Assembly: GCA_963669155.1 (NCBI GenBank)
Contig: OZ022584.1
Span: forward strand, 7,461,362 to 7,525,361
DNA length: 64,000 nucleotides
Source of the DNA: Arbacia lixula
Lineage: Eukaryota; Echinodermata; Echinoidea; Arbacioida; Arbaciidae
Direction of reading: 5' to 3'
Shown here: positions 9,901 through 19,113 of the stretch, piece by piece
Layout of the letters: each line of letters starts with the position of its first letter
How positions within the stretch are numbered: position 1 is the stretch's first letter
The notes under the pieces: generated by a model
Databases searched by the model: none
Told to the model about the DNA's origin: nothing
What the model saw: the letters and a program-made list of their open reading frames with translations, nothing else
Made by a program: the position numbers and the translations under genes

Positions 9901-12206
9901 GATTGGAGCTGATGTCCGCTAGAGTCACATGACCGATACCGCCTGGGGCAGACACTGTTGTCAGGCCAGATTCTGATACCATGGTTTGTGCATTGGAGAA
10001 TGAAGAAACCAATCTATTAAATGGAATAAAAGAAAATTAATAAATGAATTGAACAAAGAATTAATTATTATCACAATTCTATTGTTGATATATAGTATTA
10101 TAATCAATATTTATAATGCAACTTCTCAATTTTACTACAGTCTACAATTCTAGTTTCATCTAGACTATAGTATGATGGGGTGACCATACTTTGTGCACAT
10201 TTGGGTTTTCTTGACGATTCCAAGACACCTAGATTATTACACATAACGTTCAATATCTCAAAAGAACGAGAATATCTAGACTTATATAATCACATTTCAT
10301 TGCCTGGAATTCAAATTAAGCCTGAGTCATATCGATTTTTTCAGAAACCGGTGTTCGATGGCTTTGCGCCGATCGAACATCGATGCATCGATACATGACG
10401 TCACCCAGCCACTGCCAAGAGCCAATTTATGAATGAAAATATAGTAAGCATACGCAGTGCAATCCTTCCATTTCCCCACATAGTATTCCACCAAAACAAG
10501 CGTGCAATTCTCTATCACCTCGTACCAAAATCGACCTAGAATTTCACTTTCCTATATTTTATATGAATTATGAAAGGTATTCTCGGAGAATCTATTTTCT
10601 CACCGATACTGCACATGTAAGCGAATTTCGATTACTTCTTGTTTTTCCGTCAAAATCTTACAAATTAGCGTCAATGTGGCATCGTATACATGTATGTAGG
10701 TTGGAATCTGTAGAGAGCTATTGCAACGGGCAGAAAGTCAATCAGCTTCCGGGTTCCGATTTTTTTTTTTCCGTAACCCTAATGCGTCGAAAAATCGCTT
10801 CCGGGTTTCAGACAACGTGACCGGATATTTTTTCCGTAACCCTAATGCGTCGAAAAATCGCTTCCGGGTTTCAGACAACGTGACCGGATATCGTTATCAC
10901 TATTTTGGCGACCACGTGGTTATGACGTGATCTACGCGATGCTCCAATCAGTGGTCTCCGAATCGCTGTACGGAGACGCTATTAGTCTGTACGTCGGCAG
11001 CGTGTATGCAAATGAGCCTTACGCACGATTGCCACTGTATTTCCGGGTTTTCACAACACACGATGCTATCCGTTGTACAAAGTCTATGGACAATTGTTCG
11101 TTGTGTGCGCGTTGCGCTGTATATAATAGTGAACGAATCAAATCCAAGTACTAGTAGTATGTAGTAGCTGCTTGATCATCGAGCGACCTGTTCATTCTCT
11201 TGATGCGTTACCTGCAAAACTCACAAAAGAGAGTAGGAATCAAGTAAGCAAATTAAAATTGTGAAAATATGAAGATAAATTGTGTATAACAGGACTATCA
11301 AACAAAAGATTTTGTGTTTTCCAGTCAATTTGGTAATTTCGTCGATGCATCGAATTCATCAAAACGAAATCGGAGTTCGACTTCTTCGATCGAACACCGG
11401 CTTAATAATCGATTCGACTCAGGCTTAATTCAAATTTCACATTAAAATCAATGTAATTTCAAAAAATTGGCAACACTTACCGACTCCTCCGTCCGCTTAC
11501 ATGTGTGACCTAATTTTGCGCAGTAAGTTCGCTGCTTTCTTGTGGTCGATGACTGTCAAAACGTTTGAAAACTACCTCATATTTTATGTCAAGTACATAC
11601 CAGCCATTTGAGTAAATACTTCAAATTGGTAATACTATTATTTTGTATCGACTTTTATGGACGTTCAGAAGATAGATCTTGTTTGACTAATCGAAGAATG
11701 CAGCATCTTAGTCCCATGTCTGCATTGTGTATCCTTCTTTCATTTAAGCGTATTTTACTATTTAGTGTTAGTGTGCAAAATACGACACGCGCAAAATTAG
11801 GCATGTTACTTTGTTAGGTCACACCACCATGACAATAGCAAATTAATATAGTAACTTATACTAGGTTGCTTTATTCAGCCTAGACCAAAGGTAAGAGTCG
11901 AGACATCTTAAACTTAAGCCTTACCTTACCCTAGGCGTAAGTTAGCAATTCAAAACAATTTAGACCTCCCAAAACACAAGATTGCCCGATTATGTCCTAC
12001 ATCAATAATAATGACAACATCAAATATAATATATGGGACAACGTGCATTCGTACCCGGTAGTGTCAATTGCATCTCCCGCGACTGACACGGTAACATTGC
12101 CCATGAGAGCTCTCTCGGAATGGTCCGTATCATTGGTAAACGAATCCAAAGTAAACTGATGCTCCGGAACATTGGTTAATTCGTGACTCTCCATGTTAAA
12201 TGACAA
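88..12206 (-). CDS. HMG-box protein gene, HMG20-like box (3' end off window)
   Basis: Eight exons were assembled from splice sites and reading phase: 12055-12206, 9463-10013, 7324-7562, 6009-6135, 4750-4952, 3031-3116, 2114-2364 and 88-243. Every junction is GT/AG and the phases join without a stop (588 codons so far). The gene continues past the left edge. Residues 1 to about 424 are a low-complexity Thr/Val/Gly/Ser-rich region with no domain I recognise. Residues 425-445 are a basic linker beginning KGKGGWPKGKRRRK, and residues about 446-515 are an HMG box. The WPKG basic linker followed by the box resembles HMG20A/HMG20B (chromatin proteins of LSD1-CoREST type complexes), but the N-terminus is much longer and the C-terminal part does not match HMG20 as I know it. 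Another HMG-box family is possible. The start at 12206 is the first ATG; an in-frame ATG four codons later is equally plausible. Expected role: nuclear DNA binding. Confidence 0.75.
244..2113. repeat. Intron 7 of the HMG-box gene: simple repeats
   Basis: There is no coding exon here beyond the flanks. The intron contains a TAA-type microsatellite near 470-515, GA dinucleotide runs near 880-925 and 1572-1600, a long interrupted TAC/TGC trinucleotide field from about 1120 to 1400, and a pure G run near 1692-1712. The trinucleotide field creates spurious low-complexity open frames on both strands. A 25-bp minisatellite fills the donor end (listed separately). Confidence 0.7.
2020..2110. repeat. 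25-bp minisatellite abutting the exon 7 donor
   Basis: About three to four imperfect copies of a unit reading CCCAGCTGACCCTTGACCC plus a short spacer. Read on the gene's strand, the repeat starts within a few bases of the exon 7 donor at 2113, so the intron's first 90 bases are tandem repeat. Confidence 0.75.
2114..3116 (-). CDS. HMG-box exons 6 and 7
   Basis: Exon 6 (3031-3116) encodes the basic linker and the start of the box (APKPTTTA). Its donor is GC|GTGAGT and its acceptor sits after an A-run (AAAAAAAG), which is a weak site. Exon 7 (2114-2364) continues YTMFINDKKDSVRADHPELV and carries the box landmarks: helix 1 with FINDKK, a helix 2 Trp (KTWTNLSDEEK), and the charged helix 3 (YRDQEKKDRERYLREIKEY). 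The split codon Ala (GC|G) fits both sides. The box is about 70 residues, the usual HMG length. Confidence 0.8.
2365..3030. other. Intron 6 of the HMG-box gene
   Basis: AT-rich intronic sequence. I see no repeat family or RNA gene in it. Confidence 0.5.
3528..4740. repeat. 1.2-kb ATC-type microsatellite / compound repeat
   Basis: Almost pure CAT/ATC trinucleotide sequence with CAC, CGC and TGT interruptions. A TTTA run and a T-G homopolymer junction (3470-3525) lie on its left. The right part contains a larger tandem duplication: a block of about 190 bp near 4292-4480 recurs at about 4483-4673, including the identical interruption AACTTCAAGATGATCACC. It lies in intron 5 and ends about 10 bp from the exon 5 donor (4750). 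All His/Ser/Ile/Thr/Met/Val-rich open frames here are repeat artefacts. Confidence 0.9.
4750..4952 (-). CDS. HMG-box gene exon 5
   Basis: Acceptor TGTAG|GTCAG and donor GCAGAG|GTAAGATG. The frame is continuous with exon 4 through a split Gly. The product reads QLVIRQGSVVYTQDGENIV and continues Thr/Val/Pro-rich, ending in basic residues (AKRRVQKAE) just before the basic linker of exon 6. Confidence 0.65.
4953..6008. other. Intron 4 of the HMG-box gene
   Basis: About 1 kb of AT-rich sequence in which I recognise no gene or repeat family. Confidence 0.5.
6009..6135 (-). CDS. HMG-box gene exon 4
   Basis: Acceptor GCATAG|GTTGG and donor ACAG|GTGAGTAG. The 127-bp exon reads VGTDELDTAAGGTVQADNVS in the frame set by exon 3. 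It is polar and Val/Asn-rich with no known domain. Confidence 0.6.
6350..7290. repeat. Minisatellite with ~44-bp units in higher-order blocks
   Basis: Repeated units of the type AGGGGCACATTTTAGCTTC plus AGAGGGGCATCAGTTGACATT, many copies. They are grouped into longer blocks punctuated by a CTCAGGAGGGGCTCTATG-like segment and TTCTTACATTTTA. One punctuating segment (6763-6784) has a G run of about 18 in place of GGAGGGG. Located in intron 3 of the HMG-box gene, just upstream of the minus-strand exon 4. Confidence 0.9.
7324..7562 (-). CDS. HMG-box gene exon 3
   Basis: Acceptor TTCACAG|TCC and donor GAGCAG|GTAGGC, 239 bp, in phase with exon 2. It encodes an acidic, Pro-rich segment followed by a helical-looking piece RITSQDLARLVQTVEQ. 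No domain recognised. Confidence 0.65.
7563..9462. other. Intron 2 of the HMG-box gene
   Basis: AT-rich; only short non-homologous open frames. I see no named repeat in it. Confidence 0.5.
9463..10013 (-). CDS. HMG-box gene exon 2 (long low-complexity exon)
   Basis: A 551-bp exon with acceptor AATAG|A and donor CCAG|GTCAGC, open throughout in the frame set by exon 1. The product is rich in Ser, Thr, Gly, Val and Asn, consistent with a disordered transactivation-like N-terminal region. It has noticeably higher GC than its flanks, as expected for coding sequence here. No domain recognised. Confidence 0.65.
10316..11428. mobile_element. Inverted-terminal element flanked by TTAA
   Basis: The left end reads TTAAGCCTGAGTC and the right end GACTCAGGCTTAA, so TTAA flanks matching 9-bp inverted termini. 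Further inside, CCGGTGTTCGAT and CGATGCATCGA recur in inverted orientation near both ends. A TTAA target site is characteristic of piggyBac- and Kolobok-type transposons. No transposase is visible, so it is a non-autonomous element of about 1.1 kb inserted in intron 1 of the HMG-box gene. It contains a direct duplication of about 62 bp (about 10772-10889). Confidence 0.7.
12055..12206 (-). CDS. HMG-box gene exon 1 (initiator exon)
   Basis: Begins with ATG and reads MSFNMESHELTNVPEHQF. The donor is GG|GTACG, leaving two bases that join exon 2 to give Gly. The exon encodes about 50 residues of acidic and polar sequence with no known domain. The first exon lies about 4.3 kb downstream of the BOD1L-like stop codon on the same strand, so the promoter should lie within 12207-16501. 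Confidence 0.6.
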
Positions 12207-12351
12207 TAGCTCAATCAGAACTCTTTATGTAATTTTTTGAATAAAAATTCGCTCCTTCTAAAGACAAAGCTGGCGACAATTACTTTTTTTTAAGGAGGGC
12301 TCGATGGGTCAAACAAAAAAGAAAAAAAAGTAATTCACGCTCTCTGCATGT

Positions 12352-12510
12352 AAGCACAACAAAAAAGTAAGTCCCCCCTAAGCAAAATAGCTATGATCGA
12401 AGAGGTTTTGGGCAAAATAATTTAACAGGATTGTTTTTTATCTTATTGACTAACTTATGTGTGAAAATCACATTAATCCAATAAGTCACGCACGAGTGTT
12501 TGGGCACATT
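12352..12510. mobile_element. Partial arm of the foldback family seen at 34816-35567
   Basis: Shares with 34.82-34.96 kb the succession ACAACAAAAAA, AAGTCCC, TAAGCAAAA, a GATCxAAxAGGTTTTG-like piece, CAGGATTGTTT, AAAATCACATT and AGTCACGC. Only one arm is present; it is directly followed by the MITE at 12512. Confidence 0.5.
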
Positions 12511-12511
12511 T

Positions 12512-12952
12512 TTGACCACTATACCGAGACGTGAAATTACGAAATCCTTCAAATGTCTCAATCGTTAGTTTTAGTTTTCCAAGCCCGGACAGTTTTTAAA
12601 GAATTATGCATGGCCATTTTCGATATAGGTGAATGCCGTGCGAATTATGCAAGTAGGCCTAGCTATGAGCCATGACTTCAAACTGAAAGAGTACGACCCA
12701 ATCAAAAAGTTTCGGCATGTTGTGACCTACAGGCCTATACTTTCTCGCGGTTACCTCAAATAATTATTTGAGGTAACCGCGAGAAAATTGAAGTGCCATA
12801 CGACAGTTTTAAAAGCCCCAACGTTTTTTGAAGAATGGCCATGTTCGGCATATCCTTTATGGCATATGCCGTAATCCTTTGAGTGAGTACGGTACACTGT
12901 ACTATATGCCGGTATAGTGGTCAATTTCACGTCTTATTGGTATAGTGGTCAA
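12512..12952. mobile_element. MITE with TTGACCACTATACC ends
   Basis: Left end TTGACCACTATACC followed by ACGTGAAATT. The right end is the reverse complement of the same pair (12924-12952), and its 14-bp terminal motif occurs twice (12911-12924 and 12939-12952). There is no coding capacity. It contains a perfect 46-bp palindrome at 12741-12786 (23-bp arms, no loop). Confidence 0.7.
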
Positions 12953-13689
12953 TATTGCAGAATCTGGCGGATTCTACCAAATCGATCAGATTCGGAGGAC
13001 TAAGTAAACTGATGGTCGTCGATACCCTTAAACCCTCCCAAATTTTATTGACATGCTACACATGCGTTATAAGCACAGCTTTTTAGACGATATAAAGGAT
13101 TTTCTAGTTATAGTATCCAAAGTGCATCTTTCTGATTCCCCAATCAAGTATTTGATGACAATTATGACAAACTTGACTTCGATAACTTTTTTTTGGAGGA
13201 GTTTAAACATGCTCTTTGTTTTTCTGTGAGAGTAGAGTGGTACATGTGTATTCCCATCTTCTTACATGTATTATTTGTTACATGTATATGTATAACATTG
13301 CGGGTACCTATCCAGAAACTGTTGAAATTGTCAAATATCCAGCTAACGTTTCTATACATTTGTCAATACATGTAGGCCCAGTACGTCCCCATTTCTTTCC
13401 TATGAATTAAATTATAGTACCAACAAAGACGTGGACAGTTATTTTGCTTGCATAACTCATGCACATGTTGAATACATGTGTACATTTATAAACATGATGC
13501 AATTAATGTCCTTCAGAAGGGTAGAATATGTATACATGTACTGTACATTTATGAAAAGAAATGTTTATACATGTATTTTGACCAACATAAACCGTCGAGA
13601 TGAAGCAGAACTCATTTCAACATAATTATTTGATTACATGTACCAAATTTCTTAGATTCATGGAATAATTCTATTGGAATTGTTGTGGG

Positions 13690-14370
13690 TACATACAAGT
13701 ATATGCGTGTTTGCACGTGTATCCGTCTGTATGCAGATGCGCGTTTGTCTTGATTTGTGTCTTTGTCTGTATTTGCGTGGTTGTACAGTATGTGATTAAG
13801 ATTCTGCCTTTTTGTGTCTGTACAAGTACATCTGTCTCCTTGTGTTTGTCAGCATGTGTCTGTATTTGCATGTCTGTGAGTGTATTATGTTTGTGTATAT
13901 CTTTGCATGTCTCTGAGTGTCTGTATGTTTGCCCGTGTATGTATAGACGTATGTGCCCCTGTGTTTGTCGTGATGTGTGTTCACGTCTGTGACTCGGTTA
14001 TTGTTTGCGTGTTTGTAAGTGCCTTTATGTTTGTGTATCTGTATGTGTCCGATTGTGTGTCTGTGTATCTGTTTGTTTGTGTCCGTATGTGACTGTTCGT
14101 GTCTCTGTAAGACAAACACAGACACAATAATCGACAAATACAGACACGCATGCAAACACAAACACATACAGACACACAGGTAAACACAACATATACAGAC
14201 ACACGGACATACACAGACAAACACAGGTACACATGGACACACAGAAATACACATACAAATACACAGACACATACACAAATACACACACACACAGACACCC
14301 GACACACATGCAGACCAAACAGGAATTAACAGAGAAAGACACCCAGACACATGACACACACTGACGCACA
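13690..14370. repeat. TG/TC-rich block followed by its inverted CA/GA-rich counterpart
   Basis: 13690-14108 is TG/TCTG-rich (TGTGTCTGTATxTG style), and from about 14110 to 14370 the sequence flips to ACACAGACACA style, so the two halves are mutually complementary low-complexity sequence. The Cys/Val-rich open frames that run through it are artefacts. It lies in the spacer between the BOD1L-like stop and the HMG-box gene start. Confidence 0.85.
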
Positions 14371-14441
14371 GGGCAACAATTTGTGCCATTAAGTACTGTT
14401 TTCAGGGAGGCAACAAAATGGAATCAGCAAAACAAGAGCGC

Positions 14442-14518
14442 CACAAATTGTCGCCGGTGACAATTTTATGCTGATTTGTGCAAAACCTGAAAGCACAAAT
14501 TGTCGCTGGCGACAATTG
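14442..14518. repeat. Pair of CACAAATTGTCGC hairpins
   Basis: 14442-14466 and 14494-14518 share CACAAATTGTCGCxGGxGAC, each self-complementary around the centre (AATTGTC...GACAATT). They form two potential hairpins about 50 bp apart. The function is unknown; probably transposon-derived. Confidence 0.6.
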
Positions 14519-15055
14519 GTGTCTCCTCTCAAAACACAGTTATGTATGTTCCCTGTTGAAACACATAAAACATCGCTTGGGCAAACTTGTATTATTATGA
14601 CAGAGGATGGACACGATCAGTTACAATTCAAATTTGCCCACACAATGTACACATGTTTTGTTTCAGCTGGGACATCCACACATGTTTTACAAGGGGACAT
14701 TGTAACCAATCATTTGCCTCCAGCATTTGTCATCATGATATAATGTCCCCAATCGAAACACAGATCTGTTGATGTCCCCTGTTGTTTTTCAATGTTGGCA
14801 CAGGGCCAACGTGTATGGTACAGTATGCATGCCAAAAGCACTTTGAGTAACTATAAAATCAACTGGGGTGCATAACAGGCAGGTTTGAGGCCAACACTTT
14901 GTACGTATTCGGAAATATGCTTGGTACTCCAAGATCAACAAGAGCTAGCATTCTTGCATTTCACTTTACACACTGGAACTACCTTACATAAGAGGACTTT
15001 GATCTAGGACTTGGTGAAATTCACTGATATGGGGAAAGGAATATGTACAAAGGAT

Positions 15056-15455
15056 AATTCTCCCTATCGCATATAGCCGATATCAAGCGATATCACCTCA
15101 CCATACCGATATCTGATCGATTGCTCTTGGGACGTATACTTCCGGTAAGAGCTGGTTGTCGGCAGAAAGTGACCAAGAAATCACTTTTTTTTATGAATTT
15201 AGCAGTGAAAATTTTGTGTAGGGTTGTGGTTAGGGTCAGGGTTAGGTTTAGAATAAGGTTTAGGGTTAGTGTTAAGGTCAGGGTTAGGTTTAGGGTTAAT
15301 ATTCATAAAATTAGTTGGATACCCTGGTCCCTTTATATTGTACGGGATTGCCGAATGTTCGTGGACCGGAAGTTCATATCCCAAGAATTAAAGGTAAAAA
15401 AATTAGAGCGCCACACACGTTCAGATTCGGAGAGCTATATGCGATAGGGAGAATT
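15056..15455 (+). mobile_element. 400-bp element, family S (copy 1)
   Basis: Ends read AATTCTCCCTATCGCATATA and, at the other side, the exact inverse. Subterminal GATATC-containing sequence follows the left end. The core has a degenerate GGTTAGG/TTAGGG-like stretch (about 15220-15300), then a segment (TTCGTGGACCGGAAGTTC, CCCAAGAATTAAAGG) shared with copies at 28055, 29782 and 30209. It is non-coding and looks like an internal-deletion derivative of copy 4. Confidence 0.8.
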
Positions 15456-16501
15456 GGGACAAGGGACATCCCTGGCTCTACAACGTCCCCTGTTGATGGG
15501 TTATATGTACGAACATGTCCCAAGTCAGTCATTACAAGTTCAAACACACACACACACACACAGACACACACACGTACCATAGATTTTAAGTGAGAGAAAG
15601 CACAAGGCATCTTGTACAATATATCATGGAATTTTATCAAGGGTGTTTTCTTCCACATTATCATGCAACGTCACACAAGTTGAGTGTACCTAAGTACAGT
15701 ATGTACGATACTAATTTGTAGAAGTAAAACTGAAGAGCTTTCATACAATTACATCCTCTGTTGTGTCCTCAGTGAAATCAATCATGACCAAACCAAAATT
15801 TGCTATGTATGGCTGCAATCAAATTGTATGATTGCCAAATTCTCTTATAATATCAAATGAAGATATTTCATGATTAGAAATTGATCATTTTATCAAAGTG
15901 AGTGAAGAGGAAAGTCGGTACATGTACAGATTTTTTTTCAATATTGATTAAAATAATCCAAATTGCATATTTCAAAGACAGTGTATTGGTATTACTGTTA
16001 AACAAATTCAATTCAATGAAATAAAATGAATTTCTGATCAAGGTTAATGTTATTGTACACATATCAAACAAGGAGAAGTTACAAATTTTAATTCCATAAT
16101 GACATTTTAAAACTTTCTTAAATGATTATTGGCAGTAGGGTTGAAGCATATTATCAGAGAGAGCGCAGAATGACTATTAGAAGTATCGAATTGTCCATGA
16201 TGTTCCTTATAATGTCTAGAGTTTCAAGGAATTCAATCAGATCAGAAATACAGACTCCTTAAAGTTGTCACTCACATAAGTCTGCAAGGATGTGCTTGAT
16301 AAAAGAATACCTGACTGATGACAGCTTTAGAGTAAAATGTCAGTTTTGACAAAGTGAGAGGCTGAACAAACATAATGATTATTTGTCTTCATGATGAGTC
16401 CTGTTGACACATTTATGTGAGGACATAAATGTAACATCCTCTGACAAGTGAGTGCACTGAATGCCAAATGCCCAATGCGCCAATGAATACCCTCCACAAT
16501 A
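15456..16501. other. Spacer 3' of the BOD1L-like gene
   Basis: A short CA microsatellite at 15543-15575; otherwise AT-rich sequence. It probably holds the 3' UTR of the BOD1L-like gene, but I cannot fix a polyadenylation signal. Confidence 0.4.
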
Positions 16502-19113
16502 CTATCTCTTCCTTTTCCTTTCTTCAGCCGAAGTTCCTCTTGCCGCTTTAGAGGTTGCAGCTCCAGGACTTGCGTTTGCCTTTGAGCGTTTATTGTCATA
16601 GTAGTACATGTCCTCATAACGGTGGGGTCTGCGCTCTTCATCACGCCCGCTCATCCGCCTGGTGAAGTGTCGATGCTGCTGAGGTTGCTGCGACTGGGGG
16701 GGTGGAGAAGTGGGAGTGGCGTCTTCGTGTGCCATGGGGACTGGTGAGGTGGTGGAGGAAGCAGGAGGGACACTGACTCCAGGACCCTTGGTCTTGGCAG
16801 CTGTCCTCTGCTCACTGGGGGAGTACCTCCGGGGAGGAGACACCTTCCTGGAGGACCGCGATGACCGCCGCTCTGCTACGACCAAGGGGGCCTGGTCCAT
16901 CTGCTCTTTGCCTCCAGGAGCTGGACTGTCTTTAGCCATGGCGCCACCAGACTGTGACTGTTCCCTCATCACTGGCTTCTTGCTGCCTACCTGTGGACTT
17001 GCTGACTGTGCTGCTTCTGCTGTTGGAGGCGGAGAGTGCCTGCGTGATCGCTTTGGCAGCCCAAAGTACAGGTACTCCTCCTCCTTTCCTGGGTGCGGAG
17101 AGTGGGTTCTCCTTCTTGTCCTTTTACCGTAACCAGGTAATTCTCCTTGTGCGTTGTCCGTGCCAGACGGTACTCTGCTTCGAGTCCCACGGCTGGTCCT
17201 TGGCTCCTTCTCCTCACGCACCTCTCCTTCCTCAATATCTCCTTCCAGCTCGCCTTCTTCTATTTCCTCTTTCTTGGCACCTTCTTCCTTCCTCTCCTCC
17301 ACCTGTGGTGTTCCAGCTCTTCCCTTTGCTACTTCTGCATCACTAGAAGATGCAGAGGAACAATCTTTGCTGGGTCCTTCAGCCATTCTGGCTTTATGAC
17401 CGCCCTTTGGACTGTGGACCAAGACAATGGGAATGGCAGGTTGTCCATCTTTGGCGTCATCCTGCATTCCTTCAAATTCAGCGGGCTCATCCAATGTTGG
17501 CGTGGGCGGATTCTCAATGGAATGGGTCTCAGAGAGTTCGTCTCCAGAGATGTCTTCGGTAAGTTTGACGATCGATCCTCTTTCTTTGACTGGGTGCCCT
17601 TCTTCATCCACTTCTCCTTCAGACTTCTCCTCATCCTGGTTGACACTTTTCTGCTCAGCAATCTTCTTTGGGAGAGGGGAAGGTGCAATTTCTTCTAGCT
17701 CTTCATCTGACGATATTGCTTCTGTCTGTTGGAAAATTGATGGAATTTTTGGTGCTTGGTCTTTGCTAAAATCTTCAAATTCTTCTTCCCCACTGGAAAT
17801 TTCTTCTCTCTCCAGCACAACAAAAGTTGGAACCTCCTCTTCTGCATTAGAGTCACTTTTCTCTTTACCACCTTTCACATCATTTCCATCATCATCAGAG
17901 GATAGGATTTCCTCTTTGTCCAACTTCCCTTCCTCGGTCTTCTCATCCCTTATTTCTGCTTCAGGCTCTGTTAATTCTGGTTCATTCTCTTCCTGGAGGA
18001 TCTTCTCTGTGACTGAAGAAACCTCTCCTGCCTCAACTTTTGCATCCCTTTCATTATCTTGATTTAACTTTGCAGAAACTTCCTGCCCAGATTCACGAGC
18101 TGTGCTGCTTTCACTGTCACTTGGTACGGAAGTACCTGTATCAGTGCGATCCATTTCCATATCCTCAACAGGTAGTTCGATTTTGGCTTCACTAATTTCC
18201 CTCGATATATCCTGTTCACTTACAGATTCCTTAGTGCACGTTCGTTCTGCTTTCTCTGAAAATGCAATATCCTCATTTTCATGATTTGCAGGCTCATCCT
18301 CTTTCTCCACAGATGTTACAAGATCATTGTTTATTTCAGCAGCACTAGATTCAGAGGTTCCAATGGCTTTGACAAGTTCACCATCACTCTCTTCATGTTC
18401 AGCAGAAGTCAGTTCCGGCTCACAGACACTTGGATTCAGTTCATCAGTACTCAGCTTGGATTCATCGGCAACGATTGTGGGTGCAATAGCACTGGATTCT
18501 GGTTCATTAGCAGGTACAGAAGGCAAAGGTTCGAGAGAAAGATCCATCTTCTCCTCTTCTACATCACACTCTACTGCTTCCTTGCTCTCAGAAACACCCT
18601 CCCCTGTAAGATCCTTTTCAGTTCCAGCTGCAATTTCTTGTCCTCTTTTCTCCAAGGCCTGCAGTCTCCTCTTGGCAGCTTCCTCCTGCCAAGTTGACGA
18701 GGTCCTTGTCTTGCTGGAGACTGAGAAGCCGAACCTGCAGATAGAGCGCTTGCCCCGCCCTTCTTCCTTGAGCTTCGTGGCTCGGTACTTGGCCCTCTGC
18801 TGGCTCTTCTTCACCAGCTGCTTGTACACCAGGTCATAAGTCAGAAGGTAGTGGAAGGGAAATATGGCTTTCCTCCGCTCTCTCCGGTACAGCTCCTGCT
18901 GGTAGATTGGTGGAGGAGTCCACTGGTGGTCCCTGCGACAGCTGGGTGCTGGGTCCATCGCCACAGTGACACTGTCATCGCTTTGAGACAGCAGGGTGCG
19001 CTGTCGTTTGGCCTCTCGTTGCTTCTCCTGCAGCTTCTGTTCCTTGAGCTGCTGCTTGGTGAGTTTCCTGTCCATGTCACTGTCTTCTCTTCCTCTCTTC
19101 CCTCTCCTGGTTT
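16502..19113 (-). CDS. BOD1L1: BOD1L-like terminal exon
   Basis: A 2612-bp last exon (acceptor TTGCAG|AAACC) ending in ERKRKR and stop. It begins with a Lys/Gln helix (KLTKQQLKEQKLQEKQREAK), then an aromatic and basic segment (PIYQQELYRRERRKAIFPFH) that looks structured and conserved. A long Glu/Asp/Ser region follows, and the C-terminus is rich in Ser-Pro and Arg (KRTRRRTHSPHP, KRSRRHSPPP). The latter resemble SP-type phosphorylation and nuclear localisation signals (inference). Confidence 0.88.

Noticed and set aside
13711-14389. Cys/Val-rich open frames on both strands
   Set aside because: Artefacts of TG/CA repeat; no signal or domain consistent with a real Cys-rich secreted protein.
15220-15300. 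TTAGGG-like tract as a chromosome end or telomere fusion
   Set aside because: It is degenerate and lies within a defined inverted-repeat element that also occurs at 29782-30170.
16710-18839. Several 100-200-codon plus-strand frames opposite the BOD1L-like last exon
   Set aside because: Antisense shadows of a Glu/Asp/Ser-rich coding exon.
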